Origin: Cytospora piceicola
Taxonomy: Eukaryota > Ascomycota > Sordariomycetes > Diaporthales > Cytosporaceae
NCBI GenBank assembly: GCA_023375675.1
Contig: JALQBC010000005.1
Location: 868,001 to 932,000 of the forward strand
Direction of reading: 5' to 3'
Length of the DNA: 64,000 bases
A model generated the notes under the pieces. It was not told the DNA's origin, did no database searches, and saw nothing but the letters and a program-made list of their open reading frames with translations. Below are positions 24,643 through 36,400 of the stretch, piece by piece. Both the position numbers and the translations under genes were made by a program. Position 1 is the first letter of the stretch, and each line of letters opens with the position of its first letter.

Positions 24643-25496
24643 GGCTCAATCTTTCTGCCAGGTCTCAATTGGGCTGGCACGGCCGTACGATGGAACCACA
24701 ATTCAGCAATTGGTTCTAGTTGATGCTGTAAGTAGAGGCGACCGCAACATAGTCACAATTATGTGGAGTGCGACATGGAGTAGAAAGAAAGCAGACTTCA
24801 CAGGTCTGTTATGGGACACAAATGTTAACCCCAAGGGTCAGCAAGGTTGGCAGTTTCCATCCTGAAGGTGGAAGTCAGCAGTACTGGGCACAGCATGCTG
24901 TAATTGCCAAAGTAGTGGTACCTAAGTATCACCTGTGCAAGGCAGATTCGGGGGCAGTGCCCCTCCCCCTCTCACTGCTGAACGCGGTGCCGTGTATACA
25001 TAGGCTCCAAATACGTTATTATATCTGAAATATTTCTGGCGGAATCTCGTCTACTACATGATATGTGTTCATTACACATTTCACCATGTGGCATTTTAGC
25101 ACGTGCAAATGACCCTGGAGCCTACCTACCCAGGTAGATAGCTGGGGAGGGATCTTTGATGAGGACCGATTGACTTAATATCTGCTTGGACGTAGGCATG
25201 GCCTGTCATGCAGTCAATAAGCCATGTGGAAATGATCACAGAGATCCTAAAATGAGGCTGGGTAGTGCCCACCTGCATACCGACGGACTGCGCCCTGGGG
25301 CTGTAGATGAAATGAAAAATTGGAGTTGCATTAGCCACAATGCCACCTCGGAACATAAGGGCTGGGCCAAAGCCGGCAGGTCTACTGGATAAGTATAGAA
25401 AGACGTGGTTCCCAGCAGCTGGTAAATCCATGCAAAGACACACACATCTCTCCATTCCGATCTTTGGCTCATCTGTAGTATCGTTGGAGACCCAGA
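24643..25496. promoter_or_regulatory. Divergent promoter, SNF2 / NLR-Tup1 gene
   Basis: An 854-bp region between two divergent genes, holding both promoters. It contains a TACCTACCCAGGTAG word at 25126-25140. No other element can be assigned. Confidence 0.45.
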
Positions 25497-28400
25497 ATGG
25501 CGCAAAGACAACTGGAGCTATCCTGTGAAAGGTTCCGGAACGAGCTCGATGCTGGGGACGACAAATTGATCAGAGCGACTTCTTTGAATGACGTCCGTGC
25601 TACCATTGCTCAAACTGAGAGGGAGCTGGCATCCCGGCAAGGCCTTCGAAACTTTGACAGACTGTCTCCCTATATCAATGCCGTCGAGCGCTATGGTACA
25701 GTAATCGAGGTGTTCTGTAACTCATCACCTATAGTGCCTTACATATGGGTAAGTCGTCTGCCACTTTATTCTAGCGGGCGTAGCTCACTCTGACTCCACG
25801 ATTACTAGGGTCCTGTGAAGTTGATCATATTGGTATGCCATACCATCTTGTGCGGATATTCCTGAAAGGCTGAGCATAACTTATACTGGTACAGGCCATC
25901 AAGGAACAGACTCGAGCATTAGAGCAAATACTTGGTGCATATGCTCAAATTGGCAATGCCTTGCCAAGGCTATCTGCCCTCCAAGAGTCGCTAAAAGACG
26001 ATTACGACTTCCAGGTGCTCTTTGCCTTCTTACACGAAGACATCACCGAATTCCACCTCAGGGTTTACCGACTTATACGCAGACCAGGTAAGCTTCCACT
26101 TACGTCCAATGCTGTGTCTGATTAGGGTGCTAAAAGCCGACATAATAGCCTGGACAATATTCTTTTCCTCGGCTTGGAGTCGCTTCGAACGCCATTTCAG
26201 CGCTCTAATTGCCAATATAGCGAAGACAAGTGATCTGATTGATAAGCAAGCGGCGACATACCACATCTTGGAGGTGAAGGAATGGAGACAAAGGTCACTG
26301 GATGACTCTATCACCCGCGAAAAACGTTGGGACACGGAACAGATCCTGGCAGTAAATAACTGGCTTGGGAACGAAGTCCAACTTCAGAAGCTGAAGTTGG
26401 ACAGGCTGGGTGCTCGAAGCCATGCGGGCACCTCATCTTGGATCACGAAACACATCAAGTTCAGATCTTGGCTACAGAGGGGCCGCGGAAATCCTATTCT
26501 ATGGATCTACGGGAAACCTGGGTCTGGTCAGTTCTCCATTTTTGTCTCACGACGCCAAGCCAACATTGAATGCTGACGTATACTGCAAGGCAAATCTGTT
26601 CTGATATCACAGGTTGTATCATTCGTCTCTGCCGACCCAAATAAAAGAATCCTGTTCTTCTTTTGCGACTACCAAATACCAGCCTATGAAGTCACGACCC
26701 AGATCCTCAAGGCTTACCTAGCCCAATACATCTCCCAAGATCCTGGGATTGTGCCGTTTCTTTACGACGAGTACCTTGCCAAGGCACTCTCACCAGGAGC
26801 CAAGGAGCTGAAACGGGCGCTCATCGATGTTTTTAAGTCCACAAATTTCGTCAGATTAATCGTGGATGGGCTTGATGAGGTTCAAGTGTCCGAACATAAG
26901 CTCATTCTTCGAGAGCTCATACAAATCACAAAGCTCTGTGGCGAGACCTGCAAGCTTCTTGTAGCCAGTCAAGATCTTCCAAGCATTCGCCCTATGCTTG
27001 GTCACATGCCCCATATATTTCTTGGAGATGAGCGCGAGGCGATCAGAACGGATATGGGCATGGTAGTCGATGCGGCGTTGACGGATCTTAACGAAAGTTT
27101 GAATGGTGCACTTCAAGTGCAGAAGGCGTCACTTCAAGAGTCAATTCTTAACAAGGCCCAAGGTTAGGATTGTTTACTGTACCATCCGGGTGAAGAAGGA
27201 CAGTACTAATTCAGAGTATAGGCATGTTTCTCTGGATCCAACTCATTCTACCGCTACTGGAAACCTCTTGCAGCTTATCTGAGTTGAGGTCTAACATCGA
27301 AGCGCTACCCAAGGACCTGGAAGACATGTTAGTCACATTTGAGGATTCTACCCAGGTGTGTCACTAGGTCTTGTTGCTAATGGTAATGTCTTAAAAAGGT
27401 ATGAAAAGCTCCTCAATAATATCCGCAATCGCTGTACCCCTCGAGATCTATCGAGAGTCTCAAGGATATTCGAATGGCTTCTCTTTGCAAAGAGGAGAGA
27501 CCATATCCAGAAATATGATGTTCTCCTTGGATCGAGCATCCATGAAGACTGCATGACTCTGGATAGAGATACCAGACCTTTCCCTAACGCTTTAGATATT
27601 TGCAAACCGTTGATAGAAGACGGGCCAGACCGTACCGTCAGTTTGATACATTCGACATTGCCCTCGTATGTCTATATTGATCTACCTTTCCACAAATAAG
27701 CCGAATATCTCTAATATATATAGCTTTCTCCTTGGTTCACGAAGTGGGCCTTCTATCTCTGCACATATCGCTCACGAGCATATCGCTTTCGCCTGTGTAT
27801 CCCAACTAATCCAGATCCTAGAGTTCGCTCAATCGGAATCTCGAGAAGATGAAATCATGGAAGCCGTCGGGCTTGGGTGCTTAGGTCTTCAACGATATGC
27901 CAGTGAGAATTGGACCTTCCACATTCAGAAATACACCGAACTTTCTCACACAGAGCTGAATCCCGAAGTTCCTCTGATGAGACAACTCTTACGACTCGCA
28001 ACCAGGCATAACGAACTATCGGGAATACTGAAGCCACATGTCACTGAGAACGCTCAAGATTTGGCTTCGACTCTAGTCACGGATACCTGGCTTCAAGGAC
28101 TAGGGGCATTTCCTGGAGTTTGTGACTTGTTCGGTCGTATTCACTGCTTCCAGGATTTGTTCTCTGCTCAACAACGTCTCACAGGACCCGGTATGCGAGT
28201 TTATCCCTTCTATTAGTCACATGTGTGTGTTAATATCTCATTATCTTAGACGTTCTGGCGGTTGACTCGGACACAACTCTTTTCTCGCTTGCGGACTCCA
28301 AATATCAGGCTGTTGTACAGCGCCTACTTGAAGCAACCAGTTGCACTCGCCTGTCATCGGCTGAGCTACTCGCTTTCAAAACCGAGTTTGGAGATACTGC

Positions 28401-29871
28401 CTTCGTCTGTCCCGTCAAAGGGTGTCTCTCAAGTTTAGGGTACCCATCTGCAGCTGAGCTTAATGACCACAAGACTCGACAACATAGCCAGCGTCTGAGG
28501 TGCTATCAAGGAAAATGTGTTCACAACGACGTCGGCTTCGCGAATGAGGGTAGTCTTCGCCAGCATGTGCAAAAGACGCACAAAAAAATGCTACCGCAAA
28601 TTCCGACGGCAATTAAAAGGGAGAGGAAGATCGAAGATTATAAACCGCCCGTATCACCCGGCCAGCCGCCACACACTCGCTCCCGTGATTACGTCGGTCT
28701 TGATCTTGAGCGGTCCCCTGATCAGCACGAGCAAGCTCGAGATGACTGGTTCGTGTTCTTCAATTCATCTGTCCGTCGCCTGTTGGATGTGGATCTTATC
28801 CACACTCTGCCCCACGAGAGTGTTGTCCACTGCGTCAACATCAGCATCGATGGGCAGTTTGTAGCTGCAGGGTGCAACAAGACTGCTCAGATCTACGATC
28901 TTATCAGTGGAAAGAGAATCTGCGTTCTACAAGATGACAGCGCCAGCGCCAGCGCCCGATCTTTTGACGCTTGGTACATCAATATCGTTTGCTTCAGCCC
29001 CGATGGCAAGTATCTTGCTACTGCAGGTCGAAATTTGATCCAAGTAAGTGATTAAGCTGTCGCTCCCTCCGCGGGGTTTTCGCTAAATTTGTCAGGTCTG
29101 GGATATCGCTTCTCGCTCGATCAGTTACACCTGTTCTAGCCACATGCATACTGTCTATAGCTTAGGCTTCTCTAGTGATGGCAGGGCTATTGCCTCTGGC
29201 GATGCTGAAGGCAATGTCAGGCTTTGGGATCTTGACAATCAATCTAATCAATCTAGCGTGCTAATACTTACTATTGGTAACGGAGGAGTTACTGATATTG
29301 CTATCTCTCCCGACTGCTCGCTAGTTGCAGCTGGATCTACAGATATGACCATCCACGTCTGGGATATCCATACCCGAACTCAGATCGAGCACCTTAAGAG
29401 CCCCGACGGGCATATGGAATATATACATAGTATTACCTTCTCCTCTGATAACAAGAAACTTATCAGCAGAAGTCTCGATGGGATTACCAAGATATGGGAG
29501 CTCAGCTTATGTCGACAGGGCGAAATCGAAAAAGTTCGGTGCTCTCAAACATTCGAGGGTTTTGGGGTAAGCCATTATCTTCTTAAAGTGTATAACGATA
29601 GCCAACTTTATTAATTTATATTCAGGATCCCGGTGCTAGCGTCGCTCTGACACCCGATAGTCACTGGATGCTAACCGCTTGTTATGATGGTACCCTGGAT
29701 TTTTGGGACTCGAGAACCAGTGACAGGCAACTTATGGTCCGGGGTCACACGGAAAGCATTCACTCAGTGGCAGCGAGTCCGACAGGCAGGTACTTCGTTA
29801 CCGGCTCTGCAGACAATCGAGTCCGCATTTGGGCGTACGACCTATCAGGTATTAACACGAGCTGGATCTGA
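25497..29871 (+). CDS. NLR-like DUF7708-NACHT-C2H2-Tup1 WD40 fusion
   Basis: Eleven exons: 25497-25748, 25809-25832, 25895-26087, 26149-26526, 26590-27162, 27222-27327, 27399-27665, 27724-28190, 28250-29043, 29096-29566 and 29626-29871. Every intron is GT-AG, phases close, and no stop interrupts the 1256 aa. Residues 1-160 resemble the DUF7708 N-terminal module of fungal STAND proteins (WGPVKLIIL, partly from a 24-nt exon). The NACHT ATPase has Walker A GKPGSGKS (278-285) and Walker B LIVDGLDE (372-379). Two C2H2 fingers follow (C807, C812, H827, H832; C838, C843, H859, H864). From about 918 the chain reads like the Tup1/RCO-1 corepressor: DWFVFFN and LLDVDLIHTLPHESVV before blade 1, then seven WD40 blades. 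It may act as a cytosolic or nuclear sensor in incompatibility or immunity; the ligand is unknown. The Tup1 assignment rests on recognition, not a search. Confidence 0.85.
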
Positions 29872-30580
29872 CTGAAAAACAGGCACGATTGTATATATAG
29901 TACATCCTTTAATTCTAGTATAGGACCTTCCTAACGGAAGGCATTTTGAACAATGACTCTCGAGTAATCCGGCAGCCCGGCGTGAAGTCGTGGAGTCCTT
30001 GATATGAATCTCCACCTCGTTCAGCATTAACCCCAACCCTAGGTACCATACAATGCCCAGGTGACCACCTGGGCAGGTATCAATGCTGAGCCTCTGGGTA
30101 GGTACCTAGGTAGTTGGACGAATCCATCTATACAGCACCAAACTGTAGATGCCAAGGTAAGGCATTTGGAGCAGACATTCTTTGAAGGAGAAACGGGCCT
30201 GAGAAGTGACTATATCATTTGATAGAAGGTATGCTGAAACAGACCTCAAGAAGATAATCATTTGGGATCCAATAATCAGTCGCGATGCATCTGATAAATT
30301 TCTTGGTAATCTACTTGTTAATAAGTCACTTCGTTCCCATTCAATCTCATTATCGGCCAAGATGTTTCGGTCTGCTACTAGATGCTTCAAGCAGTGTACA
30401 CACCTGCACCCCTCTTTCAGGCATGTGCACAGGGGACAACCTCGGGAACCCCAAGAGACGGGGTCATACATGTAGGGACTACAACTCTAACATCTATCTA
30501 CCTTTCTCACTTTCATCTTGGCAGAACATATAGCACTCCTTCTCGTTTTCCTTTCTTTGAGATATACTTCATAGGTCGCA
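29872..30580. other. Intergenic
   Basis: Spacer between two plus-strand genes, containing the NLR 3' UTR and SDR promoter. It includes CCAGGTGACCACCTGG, a perfect palindrome at 30058-30073, and GGTACCTAGG words at 30101-30111. No gene seen. Confidence 0.5.
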
Positions 30581-31829
30581 ATGGCCGAAAACGCAAAAGA
30601 AAGGCTCCGCGCAATCGGTAAACAAATGGCACCAGCTGTCGTCGAGGACGAGGCCTTTGACAACGTCCCACCTATCAAGCAGGTCGCGAAGCCTTCCAAC
30701 GGTCCGCGAGCTCAAGGAAAGGTCATCATTATGACAGGTATTCTTTCAATTACATCTCATATCGCCTCATCCCATCTCAATTCTCTTCCCTCCCCTCCCT
30801 TCTTCTTGTCAAAAGCCGTCCTGCTGACAAACCCTAACCCTCAGGCGCGAACTCACCACTGGGCATTGGTCGGGCGACAGCCCATCAATTCGCCCAGAAC
30901 GGCGCAAAGGCAGTGTATATCTGCGACTTTGATGACAAGTATCTGGGATACCACGAGAGACAAATCAAGTCTCTGTACCCCGGGGTCAACGTCCATACGC
31001 GGAGGTTCGATGCCGCGGACGAGCCTGCTGTCAAGGAGGTCGTAGGGGACGCGCTGCAGCGCTATGGCAGGTTAGATGTGATGTTTGCGAACGCGGGCAT
31101 CATTGGCGACCATGTGCCGTTCTTGGAAACCTCCGAAGAGGACTTCATGCAAGTCCTGCGGGTGAATACTTTGGGGTGAGTGTCCTTGTGAAACTCCTCC
31201 CTCTCAACTTCCAGGTGCTACACACAGACGTGGTGATGGTGCTTCTTCTTCTTCCCGTATATACATTACTAAGATATTGCCTAAACTCAAGACCATTCCT
31301 GGCCGCCAAACACGCCGCTCCCGCCATGGCCAAGACATCCGCAGAGAAGCCGCAGCCTGGCGGAAGCATCATCATGACGGCCTCCGTTGCCGGCATTCGC
31401 TCCAACGCAGGGCCCACACCATACTCGGCGTCAAAGTCGGCCGTCATAAACATGGCGTCGACGATGGCTTATCAACTTGCCGGTTCCAACATCAGAGTCA
31501 ACGCCATCTGCCCCGGTGTCGTCGAGACCGGGATGACAGCCCCCATGTACGAAACGGCTCGGGCCCGTGGAACGGAGAAGAGGATCGGCCAGCTCAACCC
31601 TCTGAAGCGAGGGAGCACCGCGGACGAGGTCGCGCGTGTGGCGCTGTTCTTGGGAAGTGATGAGAGCAGCTATGTCAACGGGCAGTCTTGGGCCGTCGAT
31701 GGTGGCCTCAGTGCGGGCCACCCTTACGTTGCGGTATGTCTCATCCGGTTCATATCTTCTGACTGCAAACTGCATTCCACGCGACTAGAGATGACTGAAG
31801 CTGACATAAAATAGGGGAAGCTTGCTTGA
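30581..31829 (+). CDS. Short-chain dehydrogenase/reductase
   Basis: Exons 30581-30737, 30845-31175, 31292-31733 and 31815-31829 give 314 aa. Classical SDR oxidoreductase with NAD(P)-dependent activity on an unknown alcohol or ketone. The nucleotide-binding glycine motif is [12 protein letters not shown], somewhat expanded relative to the usual TGxxxGxG. FANAG follows, then the catalytic Ser in the MTASVAG strand and YSASK with the active-site Tyr and Lys. The chain closes with SWAVDGGL and a four-residue last exon reading GKLA before the stop. The 50-residue N-terminal extension before the Rossmann fold shows no clear targeting signal. The first intron ends in a CCCTAACCCT stretch, which is probably coincidental. 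Confidence 0.87.
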
Positions 31830-32533
31830 AAGAGGGTTCGTGCGTGCCTCCCATCTGTCTTATACTCGTGGCACCTCTCTCGGGGAGGAGCAGCTGGTAG
31901 ACGTACCTGGTCGGCATGGCCCAAATCGTCGAGTGGCCAACGCTTTTGGGAGGAGTCACATATCGGAAAGCCTTGGGTAATCGGCGCTCTGTGAACTACA
32001 CAAGCAAAAGCGTTTTGTATATAGTGAGATGTTCAAGTCCAATGTATCCTGTTCGAGGCCGAGATGGCTTTCCAATGTTAGCTTTGAAATCCAAGGCGTC
32101 TTGCCCAGCATCACGATCTCGTAGCACGATAGCAGTGCAATCGTTACACATCAAATCGGGTACACTTTTGAAAGTGTTTCTGCAGATGGTCCTTCGTTCC
32201 AGATACCTTCAACACACCTGCGTACAGTTGCCGGCATACTAGTCGTCTCCAATGCACTTCCACTGCGCGGAACGATGGTAAGTAAGACAGAGCCTATGGC
32301 TGCAAAATAACCCTGGATATACCGCAGACCTCAGTAGTACTCGAGTTCCGAAGTGGGAACTCAGTAAGTTCTGTCGCCTCCTCAAATACATTCCTGTGTG
32401 TACTCGTCCTATACCAAATACTTACACACTACCTGCCTCAGGGGCTAATCCGCACTAGGTTGACGGCTAACTCAACTGGCGCCCCGGCAGCTCCAACACA
32501 AAGGCCAATATGGCACCCGCACCAGCTCAACCT
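31830..32533. other. Convergent spacer
   Basis: Spacer between the 3' ends of the SDR gene (plus) and the 5-alpha-reductase-like gene (minus). No supported frame or repeat. Confidence 0.5.
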
Positions 32534-33471
32534 CTACAAGACACCCGGGATCACAGCCCACTTACCGCGTATCTTCTCCTCGCCAAACTTCTCAGCATAC
32601 CACCTCTTCCCCTTGACCGCCCGCGGCAGCATCGCCGCGACCTCGTTGATGACGAACATGCGCGCCGGGACGCAGCCCAGCCCGCACGCGAGGTAGAACC
32701 CGGCCCACTCGACCCACTCGGCGAGGTAGTGCGGGTACAGCACGTACCTGAACAGGCCGGCCTGGGGCACCTGGTAGTGCTTCTCGACGCTGCCGGGCCG
32801 GGCGCCCTGCCCCCCGGCCAGCCTCGCCTGGCGCGCCTGCTCGCGGCGGCGGATCTCGCGGAGCTCCTCGTCGTGGAAGTAGTTGGCCGACAGGCCGACG
32901 TGGAAGAGGGCGAGGCCCGCCGCGAACTGCAGGGTCGGGTACGGGGCGAGCTGCCGGGCCCAGGCGCCGGCGGTCACGGGCCCGTACGCGGCGAGCCAGC
33001 TGCCGATGCAGGTGGCGTTGACGAGCTGGAAGGCCATGGCGGAGGCCCAGACGAAGAGGTGGATGGGCGACATGGACGGCTGGATGAAGGGGAAGACCAG
33101 GGCGCGGTAGATGTAGTGGATGACGTAGAGGGCCGCGAGGACCTTGTTCTGCCAGGGGAGGTCGGTGATGCCGTGCTGCGCGGGGAGGGTGTTCATCATG
33201 TAGAGGAGCGTGAGGAAGCCGGGGCTTTCCATGGTCACCCAGGCCAGGCGCCCGGGCAGGTTAAGCGCGCTGTTGGAGGACGTCTTGCCCATGCCGTACC
33301 AGGAGACGAACCATTGTAGAGATGCTCCCTGTGGGTTTTGTTCGTGTCAGCAACATTTTCGGAAGACACCACGGTGAGGTAAATGCCTACCAACGGGAAG
33401 AATTGCCAGATGAAGAGGATGAGATCGTAGTTCTCCCGGGACGGAGGATACCAGTTCTCTATGAGCGCCAT
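32534..33471 (-). CDS. Steroid 5-alpha-reductase family protein
   Basis: Exon 1 33471-33391 and exon 2 33328-32534, with a 62-nt GT-AG intron, give 291 aa. The C-terminal catalytic region of the 3-oxo-5-alpha-steroid 4-dehydrogenase family is recognisable: NYFHDEELREIRR, YQVPQAGLFRYVLYPHY and LAEWVEWAGFYLACG, ending in a hydrophilic tail. Several membrane segments are visible, so it should be an ER membrane NADPH-dependent enoyl reductase. Fungal members are usually unassigned; the substrate could be a sterol, polyprenol or fatty enoyl. Exon 2 is markedly GC-rich compared with its neighbours, which may only reflect strong codon bias. An in-frame upstream ATG at 33591 would add 40 residues lacking family resemblance, so 33471 is preferred. 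Confidence 0.85.
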
Positions 33472-36400
33472 GGCGTAACTTGGGGGTTCAAGCACCGACT
33501 GTTCGATTGTTGTCTCCGCTGAAACTCGCAGTGGAACAACACCAAGACCAGTCACTTCCGGCTCTTCTAAGTGAGCCCAAACGTATACCAAATTGAATGT
33601 ATTATGTAGCTAGGCGCGAAAATGGTTGACATCATCATATATTCCATTGCAGACCAGGAATCCATAGAACCCCAACACAACGCCCAAGCCAATGTGACAG
33701 TCTTATCGATAAGGGTTCTGCCACTAACAATTCAAAGTTGGCAGGCGGTCGACGACCCCCCTAACTCCCTTGTGGAAGGACAACAGACGACACTGCGGTT
33801 GTACTGCAGATGGAAGGACAACACCTGACGGAATGTGGTGAGATGTTTGCATCGCCCACGCATGATGATAATGTCTCATACATTCGGTAAGCCACAATGT
33901 CACAGTAGTCAGCGCTTCGATGGTACCTTCCACGATTGAATGCTGCGTATCCTCACGAGCAGGCTTCTACTCCTTCGACGTCAGCACTGAGGGACACTGG
34001 ACTCAGTATCCCAGGGCTACTAACAGGTTCAAGATTTCGTCTTCCAACCTTTTTTTTAGATGAGGATACATAGTGAATGTCATGTCCGAGAAAATCGGTT
34101 TGGTTATGGTGCTCTCAAGATCGCTCCAGGTTACTGAAACTCTCAGCTTTTCACGAAGGACTGGCGCGACTCCTACTTGGAATCCGTAGTTCGATTTCTC
34201 GATGAGAACACAAAATCATGGCGCCCATAACGATAATTCTATCGCTATATTTCGCCCGGACGTTCAAAAGGCAATATCCACCCCCGGATCACAATGGGAC
34301 GGCGGACGCATCCTGGCTCCATGAGAGTAACACCCCAGCGATGAATCTGCACTCGAGACCACCACAAACGTTTCACACCTAGAACAAGGGCCAGAAAGAA
34401 CCAGACTGCCAGGCACTCTCCGCCAAGCTGCTGACTGCAGGTATAAGCCGTAGTCGAGATCTAGGGCCAATGATGTCGCCCCTCCCCGCCCCCCTGCGAA
34501 ACGTCCCCTGCCCAGGTGCCGAGAAGGCCCCCTTGTACAGGAAAGAAAAAGAGGAAAAGCAAAGAATAGCAGGGAAGATAACATCCTGAGCTGCAGGGCC
34601 AGAGGTGGCTGAATGCTCGGGGCCTTGCATTTTCATGGTCTCGAACATGGAAAGCCCTCCCTTGCCGCTGCGTTATCTCGCACTGCAGTAGTCTGGCAGT
34701 GCAAGCCGCCAGGCCCTTGCTGAACCAGTAGCCTCGTCGAGCCGATTTCCTACTGCCGGCCCAGTAGAAACGGTTCCCGCATGCCAGGTGATACAAGCCG
34801 TTCTGCAGGAGGACCAAAAGGGCCAGCCCTGCCGCAGTAGGCGCATGGTGGTGGTGCTGTGTGACGGCTGTGTGGTCAGTGAGAGGGTTGTCGAGAGGTG
34901 TGGCCCGGGGTGGCCCGGGGTGAGTGTGAGAGACTCTCGCCCCGGGGTAACTCGGTTTCCCCAAGCAGCGGTGTGGCAGTGTTTCTTGGGCAAACGCCCT
35001 TTGGCCGTTGCTTGCTTGGAGGCCAGGGACCAAAGAAGGCCCAAAGGCCCAATATACCCAATCTGTGGGCGCGATAGAGTTGTTGAAGATTTCATGGCAC
35101 TTAGATCTGGACCTGGGCAGGGGTTAGAATTAAAATAGCATCAATTTACTCCCCAGCCTCCGCATCTACAGCACCGCCATTGACCAATCCATCCAATCTC
35201 CTGCAATCCACCTTCTCTACAATCTAGGTGCTTACACGATAGATTCAGACGATATATGCGGGGGATTATGGAACACTGTACCGATGTAGCAAGTTTGCCA
35301 GGCACTGCAAGTTTGGTTGCTGACGAACTGACGAACCTCTGCTTAGAGGTTCAGGAGCAGTTGGGACGAAGCCGATGGTGAGCACAAGGATAGCCCATGA
35401 AACTTTCCTCTTTCGTCATCCCACGGGGCGTGGTATCATTGACGTTTTGAGAGGGCTGAAAGAGTGGGTTTCGCTCTGTGAGATGGCACCAGCAAAAGAG
35501 ACTGGTCAGATGGCGCGAACGCGAGCCTTATCAGCCGAGATAATGGCGTGAAGAGACGGTTCACGCTGCTGCAGGGTCGAAAGCACCTGTCGGCATCAAG
35601 GGGATGGCTTGGAAATAACGTCAAGGTCGCCCACTGGTGGCAAGAGTTTCGTTCATAATCGCGATGGGTAGACAACCGACAAGACACTATCTCCCATGAT
35701 CGTCAAGAAGCCGGCGAGTCGGTACAGTACGACAGTACACAGTATATCTGGTACAAATGTGATAGACGCCACGCCCGAGATCCGACGTGAAGACTGTCTG
35801 ATTGTCCGCTGCGTTCGTTGCACGGCAGGCCGTGCGATGAGGAGCCCGACACCGCGACGGGTCTCTCACACTGTGAGGCATTGCAGCCAATGCCAGCCGC
35901 CACGTTTTGCACAGGAACAGAGTGAACATGTCACACATAGCCAGCTGTGCAGCATACTGGGCTCAGGTCCCCCCGTCTGAACACTCAAAGAAGCGCTGAG
36001 GAGAGGGCAGAGGGCAGGTGCCAGCCAACCACAGTGGGTTTGGTATCATGGTTCGCCACAGGGCTGCTGCAATTGAAACCATGCTGGCAGATCAGTGCCG
36101 CTAAATGGCCACCGCCCCGGACCTACTCATGCACAGGGCACAGCCGACCACTCTCGAGTCTTGTGCTCTGCTACTGTGGGAAGGTGGCGAGGTTGGAGAG
36201 GGGCTTGCGGGCGGGGGAGTCCCCAGTCTGTCAGTATGAGCTGCTTTCAGAGCCAGCCGGCCAGCAGCGAAAGGGGGTTGGCATTTGATGCATTTGGCCT
36301 ACATGACCCGGCCGTGAGTTTCACAGCGACTTGTCGAGGCCCTCTCAGCCTCTTTTTCCGCGTGAAGGTGAACATTGACAGACCCAACGGGACCTTTAGA

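Noticed and set aside
34901..34920. Perfect 10-bp tandem duplication of a C/G-rich unit
   Set aside because: Two units only, in a spacer; nothing suggests function beyond replication slippage.
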